Source of the DNA: Viscum album
Taxonomy: Eukaryota; Streptophyta; Magnoliopsida; Santalales; Viscaceae
Direction of reading: 5' to 3'
Length of the DNA stretch: 64,000 bases
Assembly: GCA_963277665.1 (NCBI GenBank)
Contig: OY728160.1
Location: 44,128,605 to 44,192,604, forward strand
Shown: positions 50,601-60,930 of the stretch, piece by piece
Layout: each line of letters starts with the position of its first letter
Numbering within the stretch: position 1 is the first letter of the stretch
The notes under the pieces: model-generated
Seen by the model: the letters and a program-made list of their open reading frames with translations, nothing else
The model's database searches: none
Told to the model about the DNA's origin: nothing
Translations under genes and position numbers: made by a program

Positions 50601-52912
50601 TAGTATGATCTCATGTTACCAAATGATAAGAGTTTATTGAAACAATTTCGTCACTTTTCAAGATTGTATAGGTTTATGGTTCCATTGATGAAATCATATG
50701 ATACATATCTAAATAAAATAAATGAAATTTACACTACTCTAGTGGGTTAAAATATATTCATGTATTGGTACCATTTTTCATTCTTTGGAAAATATTATAT
50801 TTAAGAATATGTTTTTATGGAAGGACGATTGAACCCTATATTTTGTTGGAAATATGTATTCCTTAAAAACCTTGTATTCTAAATAAGGATTCAATGAATA
50901 TTATTCAAATATCCTGTTATCATTAAAATAAAATTTTAACCCTTTTTATCTTTTACCATTTTTTACTAATGCATATTTTTATCAATTTTGAATTGAGGAA
51001 TTTTTCTAACCATTCCACCATGAAAAATAAATATTATTTTCCTCGTGTTTGATATGTATAGATTTATCTGCCTTTATACAGTTGAAATTTATTTTACAAT
51101 ATTAAAAATTTATTTATTTTAATATAATGTTTTCAACTTAATTTCATGATAAAAATTATTTTTACATTTTTTTTAGAAAATTTTTTAAAAGAATATTATA
51201 TTTTTTAAATTGTATTTAAAATATTTCTATGATTTTTTATAAGTCTTAAAAATATATTTAATAAAATGGATTTAAATTTTTTTTCATTATTTATTTATAT
51301 GTTCCACATTTATTTTATTAGAAATGGTTATTAATATGTTCCCCTGAATTATTTATAATTTTTCAATGTATTTTCAATGAAACTATTTTCCTAACATTTT
51401 CAAGATTAATTTATTTGTTTTACATGTTTTTTTAATGAAATGGAATGCAAAACAGTTTTTAGATTTATTTATATTTTTTCAATGTATTTTGAAATAAATG
51501 GTTATGAAAACATTATCATGCTTCTTTTTTAGGTTTTCAAATAATTTACATGGAAAACTGTTTTCTAAATGTTTTCAAGTTTCTTTCATATATTTTCATG
51601 ATAAATGGTTCTTAAAAAATTTTAAATCTTATTTAATAATATTTCATAGTTTTTTCAAAAAAAATCATAAAAATGTTTTGAATCATATTTCTTAATTTTT
51701 TAGGAAAAATGATTTCAAAATGACTTCTATTATTCTGTATATATTTTCAATATATTTTAAGAAAAATTATTTTATGTCTTAAAAATCATTTTTCAAAGAA
51801 GAAATGGTACTTTCCTCATTAAACATTCCTTGAATTTATTTCAAAATAATTTTCTATCTGTGATGAAATTTGTTGATGTTACTGATTACCTTATATAAAA
51901 TTATCTAAAGGCTCCATTCAAAATATTTTTATTAATGAATCATGATTAATATTAGTATCATTATAAAACCCTATTAATTTCATGGGTTATATGTTTATGA
52001 AGACCATTTCTATATTATGTGTTATCCTTTTGATGAAATTATTATGAATCCTATATATTTTTCTATATGTTCAATTATGTTTTCATGTTTGTGATACACA
52101 ATTCATTTCATGGTTTAAGATATTATTATTTATGATCTTTTGGAACATGTATGTATGATTTTATTATGAGATGGGTGTGACATATATCTCCCTCTAATGC
52201 ATTGGGAAAATATTTATAACTCATGAGAAATACTAAGATGGTATTTGGAATAAACCATGACTAATAAGATGGAAATATAAATGAACCATGACCACCAATA
52301 TTATATGTGGAGCAAACTCATGCTACTAAGATGTCCATAGAAGTATACTATGACTACCAATAAGGTTTTAGGACTGAACTCATACTTTCAAGTTGGTTTT
52401 GGTAGTAATAACTTGGATACTATGGGAATATTACTATATTATTATGTTTTTATAACAATTAAATGTTTTATTAATAGGTTATGATATCTTAAAATAAGTT
52501 AATTATTTAATTTTGATTCATTTATTATGAGATTCAATTATTTATCCCATTATTTATGTATATTATCTTTGATATGTGGGTATGATCTTTTTTTTCATGA
52601 TCATGTTCTCCTACTCTTGTGCTCATTATTATGCTTAAATATCTCTCTTGTTTAACCGTACTAAGAATTTGACCTCACCCCTTCCATATATTTCTTTTAC
52701 GTAGGTTACATATAATGATTTTAGATAAAAGTAATAATTGAGTAGATCATTATGGGAGATGTTTAATATCTTTCTCTATGATAGAAGAATTTTTTTCCAT
52801 GTTTCCCAAAAAACCCAACTATTAAGGTTTTAAAAAAAATTCTTTGAATTTCAATTGGTATTCATATATAATGATATAATATCCATGTTTTTTTATCCTA
52901 GATTGATATATG
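47659..52912 (+). repeat. Element C 3' LTR with the unoccupied equivalent of the E2 site
   Basis: About 5.25 kb, starting TGTAAAACCC. It is homologous to 29734-34215 joined to 44303-44990. Near 52221-52236 it reads CTCATGAGAAATACTAAGATGG where the other LTR reads CTCATG, ATATA, [E2], then GACTAATATGG. The right end near 52912 is set by loss of similarity and is approximate. Small open frames (49418, 50393, 51498) show only low-complexity composition. Confidence 0.8.
49766..49785. repeat. (AT)n microsatellite
   Basis: AT dinucleotide run of about 20 bases within element C's 3' LTR. Confidence 0.9.
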
Positions 52913-54593
52913 AACTCCTTTAATATTGTGAATATATTCTTGTGACTTTGTTTTTAGGTACCAATATAAAAATCAGTTTTTTCCCTAGCATGAACATAGA
53001 CTTCACCATCCCAAAACCCCATGACCACAGACATACCAAAATCATGTCATATGGTCTTGTTCTATATAACTAGTGAGTGACCTTACATTATCAAATAGCT
53101 CAGTTTGACTCATGTTACCATGTTTCATAAATTACCAAAACTAGAATCAAGTGTCCAATTGCAGCCCATGGAACATGATTATGTTAGTCCAATAATAATA
53201 GGTCTTCTCTAATAATTCCACTTGTAGATTATCAAATCTTCACAAGAAAATATCTTCCACAACACCATCAACTATGTTATCACAAAGTAATAAGAAAAAT
53301 ATAATGTTAATAAAGTTAAGAACCATGATAGAGCTGCCCATAAAAGATTACAATTCTAGCACTCTAGGTTAATTTATCATGAAAAAATAAGGTATTCCCA
53401 TATATGCATAATATACTAAATATCTGCACAATGAATTGATATAATTACCTAAGTTACTTAAACAAAAATTAAACCCCTAAGTAATTAAAAACATGAATCC
53501 AATATATCTCATAGGAAACCTTTAGATTGTACAAAATAAGTTAGAACTATTTTATTTATCCAAAGTAAGGGACTCTTAGTCTCCCTCCCAACCTAACTAG
53601 TCAGGTATCACAAAGGTCATAACTGAAGGGAAACCCCAAAATAATTTTATCTCAATATCTTATGGATACACAAAAAAACAAAATCTTGGTTCCAATATAA
53701 CATAAACCATCACATACTAAACCATCTTCACACATGGGAATAAAATTCTATGTTGCTTAGACACATGATATTTCCCCCAAGAGAGTCACGAAAATGATTT
53801 TAAAAACTACCAAAAATAATTATATAATCAATGATGTTGGATATCATGTGATACTATATCAACTTTCTTGTTTAATTACAATTTTGTTCCATGCTATATG
53901 GTAAAATATATTATATTATGTTACTCGATCATTAAATAACCTAACATAAATAATGACAAATTATGGTTCCATAGTAATGTAATCAACATCTTGTAATGAA
54001 AAACTAAAAAACAAAATATGTAACATATATGTATTTCATCATTAACATTGGTCATCTCACTACATTATCCATAATAGATTGCATAAAAATGGATATGAAT
54101 ATAAATACAATCCCAGTTGAGTATGATGCCTTCAATATATATATAGGGTAAATAATATGATCCATTGATGATGCATAAAATAGGAGTTCATCAATCATAA
54201 ATGATAATCATATTTCTAGTTATACCATAGATGTTAGTTTTTTCCTACACTACTAATTTTTATTCATGAGATTCCAATTCCCTATATTAAAATTTTACAA
54301 AAAATTTAACTATTTTTCATCTACTAGGAAAAATAACCTAAATACCTAAAAAATATTAAATCCAAAATCTCAAACACAGTGATTGGAAACTATTTAAAAT
54401 TAAATAGTATCATATCAAATAATAAAAATGTGAATCCATTACAAATTTTTAATTAACATCCACCAGAAATGGTTTTCAAGATGCACTGGACGGGCTTTCA
54501 TCACACTCTTCAACATGTTTCTTGTCTCTAACCAACCATATCCTAACACAATATGTCAAACTAAAATAATTAATTTATATTAATGTTTAATAT
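52913..54593. other. AT-rich unassigned DNA
   Basis: About 1.7 kb with no readable coding. If repeat X at 54594 is a minus-strand LTR, this would be its internal side, but I could not read gag or pol here. Confidence 0.45.
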
Positions 54594-55078
54594 CATATAA
54601 CATCTTAAAATGAACAATAACCAAACTAGACCACCACATGACCTTAGGTGTACCTCCTCGAATGACTAAGCCTTCTAACAAGTGGCAATATTCTAAATAG
54701 ATATAATGTCAAGACTATACCCCATGTATTACTATAGAGTGGAATGATAAATAACTAAATAAAATTTATAATTGTGATAAAAATGTAAAGTAAAAAACAA
54801 ATTTCTGAATGATAATAATGGAAATAAGTATATGCTGGCATACAATATTGATTACCCACTAAATGGCTTGTATAAAAGAAAAGGTAATCCGAAAATGAAC
54901 ACCTAATGGATATACTCTTACACTGATCCATTCTATTTCCCATTATCCATATTCCCATCCATGATTTCCCATTGGGGCACCCCTAGTCCTTGTCATAATA
55001 TGTTCCTTCATACAAGTGAGTGTTTACTTAGTTACACAATAACTAAATATGTAGGAGGAGGTTGTGAGTACAAATTAG
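54594..55078 (-). repeat. Repeat X copy 2, cut by the copia insertion
   Basis: Plus strand starts TATAACATCTTAAAATGAAC and continues ACCACATGACCTTAGGTG(T)ACCTCC then CAAGTGG, in parallel with 22734-22860. It runs up to the copia LTR at 55079, so the copia element interrupts it; the remainder lies outside the window. Confidence 0.45.
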
Positions 55079-55343
55079 TGTTGGGTCGTAGAGGATGGCA
55101 AGAGGGGGGATGAATTGCCTTTTCAAAAATAATTAACAATTTAAAACAATTATCAATGCAGCGGAAATAAAAAAGGCAAGACGCAATTTGATAACGGAGT
55201 TCGGATTAATTCCCAAGCCTACGTCTCCGCTCCCAACAAGAACCGTTGAGAGATTTATACATCAGCTTTCTTTTTAATGGTTGTAGCAAGAAACCCACTA
55301 GCCGTTTTAAGGTAGGCTAGAACACCTTCGTACAGCTTGCTTT

Positions 55344-55349
55344 TTTATT
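55344..55349 (-). terminator. Copia LTR polyadenylation signal
   Basis: AATAAA on the minus strand, about 260 bases downstream of the TATA box. In the other LTR the equivalent near 63280-63286 keeps the same word. Confidence 0.4.
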
Positions 55350-55609
55350 ATGGTTGTAGCAAGAAACCCAATTGAAAGAAGAGAATGGAAATGAGAGGTT
55401 TGTTTTAATCCAAACCCAATGAAGAACTAAACAAGTAAAATAATACAAACACAGGAAGCCTTGAGCGCCAAAAGTGTGAGAGCAGCTGATGGAGAGGGAG
55501 CTCAAGCTTCAAGGATGGCAATGGATCACAATAGGCCTTGGAGATTTTTCGTTAGAGTGTCAAGACATCAAAATATGTTTCGGTAGTGTTCCCGGCATCC
55601 ATGGTCTCT

Positions 55610-55617
55610 TATTTATA
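55610..55617 (-). promoter_or_regulatory. Copia 3' LTR TATA box
   Basis: TATAAATA on the minus strand, at the U3/R border, conserved in the 5' LTR at 63547-63554. Confidence 0.6.
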
Positions 55618-55725
55618 GGAGAAATACCCATAAACACTTCAATATAGCCGTTGGAGGGCTTCCAGAGCCGTTGGGGGTCAAAAGAACAAGTCTGGTCAAA
55701 GCCCAACGGCTAGTTTGACTGGGCA

Positions 55726-56082
55726 CACCGGCTGGCCAGTGGTGTCTCACCGGCTGGCTGGTGGTCCACCGGCTGACCGGTGCTGAGCTCCCGGCTGGCC
55801 GGTGGTCCAGACAGAGCAGGCTTTCTGTCTGGGTTCCACCGGCTGGCCGGTGGTCATCCACCGGTTGGCCGGTGTCACCAGGCAGTGGGCAAGCCTACTG
55901 CCTGGGTCCTCCGGCTGGCTGGTGGGCAAGAACCGGTTGGTCGGTGCCCATACCGGCTGGCAGGTGAGCTATCACCGGCTGGCAGGTGAGCTATCACCGG
56001 CTGACCGGTGGCTCAGGAAGAAAGCAATGCTTCTGCCAGAGACCACCGGCTGGCCAGTGGTAATCCACCAGTTGGCCGGTGG
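55726..56082. repeat. CCACCGG-N4-CCGGTGG dyad array in copia U3
   Basis: About 13 copies of an 18-base unit close to CCACCGGCTGGCCGGTGG in 357 bases, spaced irregularly. Seven-base arms are inverted repeats around a CTGG, TTGG or CTGA spacer. It sits upstream of the TATA box. The island is strikingly GC-rich against the AT-rich window. Open frames on both strands across it are only the repeat read in frame. Confidence 0.85.
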
Positions 56083-56216
56083 ACTCAGTGAGTCCACTAT
56101 CAGCCTTCTTAGGCCAACTCCTGGGCAACCTTTTTCCTAGCATCAAAACACTTGAAAACAAGTTAGAACACGATGAGAGTGATTGTGATCATTAAAATCA
56201 AAGAGAGAGAGGTACA

Positions 56217-56230
56217 AAAATCTCCCCCTA
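56217..56230 (-). other. Copia polypurine tract
   Basis: The minus strand reads TAGGGGGAGATTTT and then the LTR start TGTACC. Confidence 0.8.
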
Positions 56231-56670
56231 TTTTGATGATCACAATCACAAAAGAGAAAGCTTTAAAAAGGATATGACAATTGAAAACTTAAATAAACAA
56301 TTTTGGACATGAAAATATATTAGAGATCATTTCAAAAAAAATAAATTGAAGAGATGTACCATGTATTGAAAATGATCTTAATCTAAAGAGAATGAGTCAT
56401 TTTGAAATTGTAACCATAGGTCATTTTTAAAAATAACAAAAATCAATAACTTACCGGTTTTTAAAAAAAATGAACTTTTAAAAAGAGAACTTTAATCAAT
56501 TGAAATATGAAACTAGTAAACAGAGAAATTTCTCCCCCTTTGGGATTATCAAAATGGGAGGGAAAAAGAAAAAAATTATAGATAAGACAACTTGAAATTT
56601 ATAAAAGATGAAACGATACATAGAGAGTTCAAAACACAAATACAAAGACAAGTAAAAAACAGGAAAGGCT
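56231..56670 (-). other. Copia region between ORF3 and polypurine tract, with a second tract
   Basis: About 440 non-coding bases. A second purine run, CCCAAAGGGGGAGA on the minus strand (56531-56544), is preceded by a TTTTGATAAT word that resembles the TTTTGATGAT-like context of the true tract, suggesting a duplicated or auxiliary priming site. Confidence 0.55.
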
Positions 56671-57954
56671 TTATTCACTCCTAGAGGGCTGAGAGTGACG
56701 ATGACGCCTGAAGGTCAAAGGAGCTGGAAGAGCCTGGATCGCCTCGAAGCGACGATCAAGAGAGTCGATCTGAGAATGGAGCTGATCAAACTGAGAGCTG
56801 AAGAAGGAAAATTTCAAGTCGAGCCGGGTCTCAATTTGATCCTGGAAGCGTAGGAATTGATCAGCCGTCACCGACAAGCCACCAGCATCAGCGGGAGGGG
56901 GCACAGCCTCAGTAGGCTCAGGTGCATCATCATCTGCTCCAGCTTCCTCACCAGCATCAGCCTCAGCATCACTTTCACTGTCACCACTCCCTTCCTCTTC
57001 ATCGTCATCACTGTCCTCATTGTCTGAAAGAGGATAAGCATCGGCAATAGCAGGAGGCATGGCATGGGATGGAGGATGTGAATGAGTCTGAGGAGAGTAA
57101 GCCTTGAGAAGGCCATCCTTTTCAGTGATCCACTCCTGACGCCAAGGGTGCCAACAGATATTCATCTGTTGCACCATCATAAAATTGACGATGATATCCT
57201 TCTTTGGCTGCTCAAAGGAAGTAGCATGGAGAGGCACATCAAGGAGGGTGAAGATTTTGGTCGAAATGCGACCGAAAGGTAGAGTTTTGGATCGGCACGG
57301 GTGCTCAGCTACATAAGTCATGGCCTGGAACAGGAACCGGACCAAATTGAAATGAATCCCTCTGGTAATATAAGAGAGAAGATAAATATCAATGAATTTC
57401 ACCGTATCGTGATCACCGATACGGGGCGCAAGAGAGGTCTGAATAAGGCGCTCAATGATTCGATGGTTAGGGGTGAGCTGGGAGAGCTTGACAATTGGAT
57501 TGTTGGGTTGTCCTGTGAGATGCTCAAGAGCGACAGCTAAATCAAAATCAGGGTCTCGAGGAAACTCCCCCTGAGAAAATGCATGAGGCCCGACATGAGG
57601 AACTCCTAGCATTCTGGAAACCTCCACAGATGTGAAAGTGATAGGTTTCCCAAGAGCAGTGGTGGAAATGGTATCGGTGTCGTCAGAAACCAACCACGTC
57701 AAGTGAGCATAAAACTCTTTGACAAGTAAAGGATAAATAACATCCTTCTCAGGAGGTTCAAAAAAGGAATGCCAGTGTTGATATTCAATAATGGAGAAAA
57801 GCTCGAGACGAGCAGAAGAAAGACAAGAATAGTCAATCACTCTACCTGAAAGAATGACCTTGTCATGCCATATGTCCGGAAGTTGAGGAATTGAAGGAGG
57901 AGGAGGTGTTTCTTGAGCGATACCCTTTCCTTTGCGAGAAGAGCGAGGACCCAT
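56671..57954 (-). CDS. Copia ORF3: putative plant transposon protein-like, 427 aa, intact
   Basis: An uninterrupted frame of 427 codons downstream of pol and in its own register, where SIRE/Maximus elements carry an extra (once called env-like) ORF. Residues 1-20 are basic and proline-rich (MGPRSSRKGKGIAQETPPPP), possibly a nuclear signal. Residues about 55-290 are globular, with words FYAHLTW, GKPITFTSVEVSRMLGVP and LPFGRISTKIFTLLDVPL. These recall the 'putative plant transposon protein' family found in retroelement ORFs; the assignment is from memory of the pattern. Residues about 300-350 are a long Asp/Glu/Ser tract. Residues about 360-410 (FQDQIETRLDLKF, QFDQLHSQIDSLDRRFEAI) look like a coiled coil. 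I see no signal peptide or membrane segment, so an envelope role is unlikely. Its function is unknown. It is intact while gag and pol are broken. Confidence 0.8.
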   Translation of the reverse strand: MGPRSSRKGKGIAQETPPPPSIPQLPDIWHDKVILSGRVIDYSCLSSARLELFSIIEYQHWHSFFEPPEKDVIYPLLVKEFYAHLTWLVSDDTDTISTTALGKPITFTSVEVSRMLGVPHVGPHAFSQGEFPRDPDFDLAVALEHLTGQPNNPIVKLSQLTPNHRIIERLIQTSLAPRIGDHDTVKFIDIYLLSYITRGIHFNLVRFLFQAMTYVAEHPCRSKTLPFGRISTKIFTLLDVPLHATSFEQPKKDIIVNFMMVQQMNICWHPWRQEWITEKDGLLKAYSPQTHSHPPSHAMPPAIADAYPLSDNEDSDDDEEEGSGDSESDAEADAGEEAGADDDAPEPTEAVPPPADAGGLSVTADQFLRFQDQIETRLDLKFSFFSSQFDQLHSQIDSLDRRFEAIQALPAPLTFRRHRHSQPSRSE

Positions 57955-58265
57955 GAAGGCAAAAGGAGATAAAAAGAGAGAGATTGAGAGAAGAGAGGAG
58001 TTTGAGAGGGCAAGGATGAAGAAGGGAGGCTAGGGCTTTGGAGGAGCCGCGGTTTTGGAGGAGCCGCACGAGAGAGAGAGAGAAGAAAGGGAGGGGAAGG
58101 GTTTAATTTTAATTTTAACCCTTCCTCCAGCCGGCCCAAAAAAGAAAAGCCCGACACCACCGGTTAACCGGTGATGTACCACTGGTTGACCGGTGGTATT
58201 AAAATTCATAAAATATAAATAAAAAAATGAATTAAAATAAAAAAGAGTTAAATATTTAATAGTTC
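57955..58265 (-). promoter_or_regulatory. Leader and possible promoter of copia ORF3
   Basis: About 311 bases between the pol stop and ORF3. On the sense strand, an AT-rich stretch is followed by two 18-base dyads like those in U3 (58178-58195 and 58156-58173). A pyrimidine-rich leader with a CTCTCTCT run (58070-58085) and GCCCTAGCC follows. CT-rich leaders are common in plant genes, so a separate start or a captured gene leader is plausible, but it is inference. A small upstream frame (58160-57837) overlaps the ORF3 start. Confidence 0.45.
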
Positions 58266-59831
58266 TCATTGACGAATAATTCCTAACTCCCCCTTAATAA
58301 AATCAAAACGTTCAACTGGGAGTGGTTTGGTAAAAATATCAGCTAATTGGAAATCAGTAGAAATGAAGTCCAAAGTGATATCCCCTTTTTGAAAATGGTC
58401 ACGAAGGAAATGATGCCTTAAGTCTATATGCTTTGTTCTAGAGTGTTGTATTGGATTATTAGAAATACTAATGGCACTAGTGTTGTCACACCGAATAGGG
58501 AAATGATCGTAGGAAAGGCTATAATCCAAGAGAGTGTGCTGCATCCAAATAATTTGGGCACAACAATTCCCAGCGGCTACGTACTCGGCCTCGGCAGTAG
58601 AAAGAGCAACACAGTTTTGCTTCTTGCTACTCCACGATACAAGGGACTTGCCTAGCAGATGACAGGTTCCACTAGTACTCTTTCGATCCAATTGACATCC
58701 GTCAAAATCAGCATCTGAATATGAAGAAACTTTGAAAGAAGTATTAGAAGGATAAAATAAACCAATGTTTTTTGATCCTCTTAAATACCTAAAAATCCTT
58801 TTGACCGATTTAAAATGAGATTCTTTGGGATTGTCTTGAAAACGAGCACAAAGGCAAACACTGAACATGATGTCAGGACGGGTCGCAGTTAGGTAAAGTA
58901 GACTCCCGATCATACTCCTATAAAGCTTGTTATCAACCGGTTTCCCAACATCATCTAACGTAAGCTTACATGAAGTACTCATGGGGGTACTAATTTCCTT
59001 TACTTGATCCATACCAAAATGACTTAAGAGCTCGTTTGTGTATTTGCCTTGGCTTAGAAAAATACCTTTTGAATTTTGAAAGATTTGAAAACCGAGAAAA
59101 AATTTCAATTCCCCCATAAAGCTCATTTCAAATTCTTTTCTCATTAAATCTAAAAAATCAGTACAAAGTGATTCTTTGGTAGAACCAAAGATAACGTCAT
59201 CGACGTAGATTTGGACGATCAAAAGATCTTTTGAAGTGTGTTTTAAAAAGAGGGTACAATCAGCTTGACCCATTTTAAAATCATTTTCTAAAAGGAATTT
59301 TTTTAACCGCTCATACCAAGCCCGAGGGGCTTGCTTTAAGCCATATAGAGCCTTGGTTAATTTAAAAACATGATTTGGAAATTTTGGATCTTCAAAACCG
59401 GGAGGTTGTTCAACAAAGATTTTTTCTGAAATAAAACCATTTAAAAAGGCGCTTTTAACATCCATTTGAAAAAGTTTGAAATTTAAGTGGGCGGCGAAAG
59501 CCAACAAGATCCTAATGGATTCCAATCTAGCAACGGGCGCAAAGGTTTCACCATAATAAATTCCTTCTTCTTGATTATAGCCCTTAGCTACTAGGAGAGC
59601 CTTATTCCGGGTTATATTTCCTTGATCATAAAGTTTGTTCCTAAAAACCCATTTAGTGCCAATAATTGGATGATCATTGGGTCTTTCAACAAGAGTCCAA
59701 ACATCATTTCTAGAGAATTGATTTAGTTTATCTTTCATTTCAAGAACCCAATTCTCATCATTAATGGCATCATTAATGGTTTGAGGCTCTAGGTGAGAAA
59801 TGAAGGCTTGATGTTCAGCCTCGTTGAGGAT
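58266..59831 (-). pseudogene. pol: Copia pol, reverse transcriptase and RNase H part
   Basis: The open part from 59738 is 490 codons. It starts in the linker before RT (NDVWTLVERP), then WVFRNKL, ETFAPVARLESIR, FQMDVKSAFLNG and ALYGLKQAPRAWYERL. Catalytic YVDD is at 59207-59196, within IYVDDVIFGST. LYLTATRPDIMFSV follows. RNase H motifs are intact: SDADFDGC, STAEAEYVAAG, CDNTSAI, KHIDLRHHFLRD, then ADIFTKPLP and the end KGELGIIRQ. The whole RT-RH looks complete and could encode folded enzyme. In the element it should be the C-terminal part of a polyprotein. A TAA at 59832-59834, in the same frame, cuts it from the integrase part, so normal expression is broken. Confidence 0.9.
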
Positions 59832-60930
59832 TTATCTTCTATTTTTAGTACCGGCTTGAAGATCACCTATAACATTTTCTAAAGGATGGTCTCTAGAAGG
59901 TTTCCAAACCTTAGGCAAGGTGGAAGGCGAAGAAGGTGAAGAAGGTTCATGATCATCATCCTCCTTGAGAGGAGAAGAGGAATCATTTAATTCAAGTTTA
60001 TCAAGCTTATCTTCAACATCTTCAATGACCGGATGGGGTTTTGGAAGATTTTCATCAAACTTGACATGAGATGATTCTTCGATGGTTTTTGAACGTTTGT
60101 TGAAGACACGATAGGCTTTTCTTGAGTTGGAGTACCCAAGAAAAATACCTTCATCAGATTTGACATCAAATTTCCCTAGGTTATCTTTTGTGTTAAGGAT
60201 AAAGCATTTACAACCAAACACTTTAAAATAACCAACTTTGGGAAATTTGCCTTTCCAAAGTTCATAGGGGGTTTTCTTAAGAAGGGGTCTTACAAGGACT
60301 CTATTGATAGTATAACAAGAAGTGTTAACTGCCTCGGCCCAGAAATATTGAGGGAGGTTGAATTCACTAAGGAGGGTTCGAGCAATTTCTTGGAGAGTTC
60401 GGTTTCTCCTTTCAACCACTCCATTTTGTTGTGGAGTCCTAGGAGCAGAGAAGGTGTGATTGTATCCTTGAGAGGAACACAATTCATCGAATTCTTTGTT
60501 CTCGAATTCACCTCCATGGTCACTACGGAGCGATATAATTTTATATCCTTTTTCGTTTTCACTTTCCTAGAGAATTTCAAAAAGGTTCTACAAGCATCAT
60601 TTTTATGAGCTAAAAAGAAAACCCAAGTGAAACGAGAAAAGTCATCTACTAGGACAAAGGTATAGGATTTTCCACCTAGACTTACTACAGGGGTAGGACC
60701 AAAAAGATCAAGATGTAGGAGCTCAAGAGATTTTGAAGTGGATACTTCCTTCTTAGATTTGAAAGAATACTTGTGTTGCTTGCCAAGTTGGCATGGCTCA
60801 CAAATCAAATCTTTCTTAAACTTAAGTTTAGGAAGGTCACGGATGAGCTTGTTTTTATTAATCTTTAGAAGTGAATGAGAGCTACAATGCCCCAACCTTC
60901 TATGCCAAAGCCAAGACTCATTGTCAAGAG
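59832..60930 (-). pseudogene. pol: Copia pol, integrase part
   Basis: Zinc-binding region: WLWHRRLGH near 60905 and CEPCQLGK near 60795. The first catalytic aspartate is in HLDLFGP (about 60708). The frame is then lost near 60565-60580 by a small indel and is picked up one frame over: SDHGGEFENKEF (second aspartate, about 60515) and PQQNGVVERRNRTLQE (glutamate, about 60410). So all three DDE residues are present, but in two frames. FKVFGCKCFILN and IFLGYSNSRKAYRV follow, as in the copia integrase C-terminal region, then an acidic linker rich in Ser/Pro/Asp (59900-60000). It ends at TAA 59832-59834. Confidence 0.87.

Larger units (their letters stand above)
29734..52912 (+). mobile_element. 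Element C: decayed gypsy element with about 5.2-kb LTRs
   Basis: Long direct repeats 29734-44990 (interrupted by E2) and 47659-52912 both open in TGTAA(C/A)ACCC form. They align along their whole length at landmarks near 29905/47830, 30060/47990, 34090/52120 and 44310/52230. Between them lie a degenerate primer site (44991), a gag zinc-knuckle remnant (45832) and about 1.7 kb without recognisable pol. The internal region of about 2.7 kb is too short for a complete gypsy element, so pol is deleted or it was a non-autonomous form. No target duplication was identified. E2 inserted later into its 5' LTR. Confidence 0.75.
55079..56216 (-). repeat. Copia 3' LTR
   Basis: 1138 bp. On the plus strand it starts TGTTGGGTCG and ends GGTACA, so the sense strand reads TGTACC...CAACA. 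U3 lies at about 55585-56216 (with the CCGG dyad array) and R-U5 at 55079-55585. Confidence 0.92.

Noticed and set aside
54755..54958. 67-codon minus-strand frame and similar short frames in 19753-29733 and 47659-52912
   Set aside because: AT-rich chance frames rich in Ile/Tyr/Phe/Leu without motifs, inside repeats.
55726..56082. CRISPR-like regular repeat
   Set aside because: Units are irregularly spaced and variable, in a eukaryotic LTR.
55747..56140. Several overlapping open frames on both strands with repeated PAGG/TGWPV-like peptides
   Set aside because: They are the GC-rich 18-base dyad array read in different frames; the peptides are just the repeat, and the region is LTR U3.
56671..57954. 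Envelope protein reading of copia ORF3
   Set aside because: No signal peptide or hydrophobic transmembrane segment is visible; the acidic tract and coiled coil do not suggest a membrane glycoprotein.
57837..58269. Frames of 68-107 codons upstream of and overlapping the ORF3 start
   Set aside because: Low-complexity Leu/Ser/Pro translation of a CT-rich leader; no motif. At most an upstream frame, so not listed as a gene.
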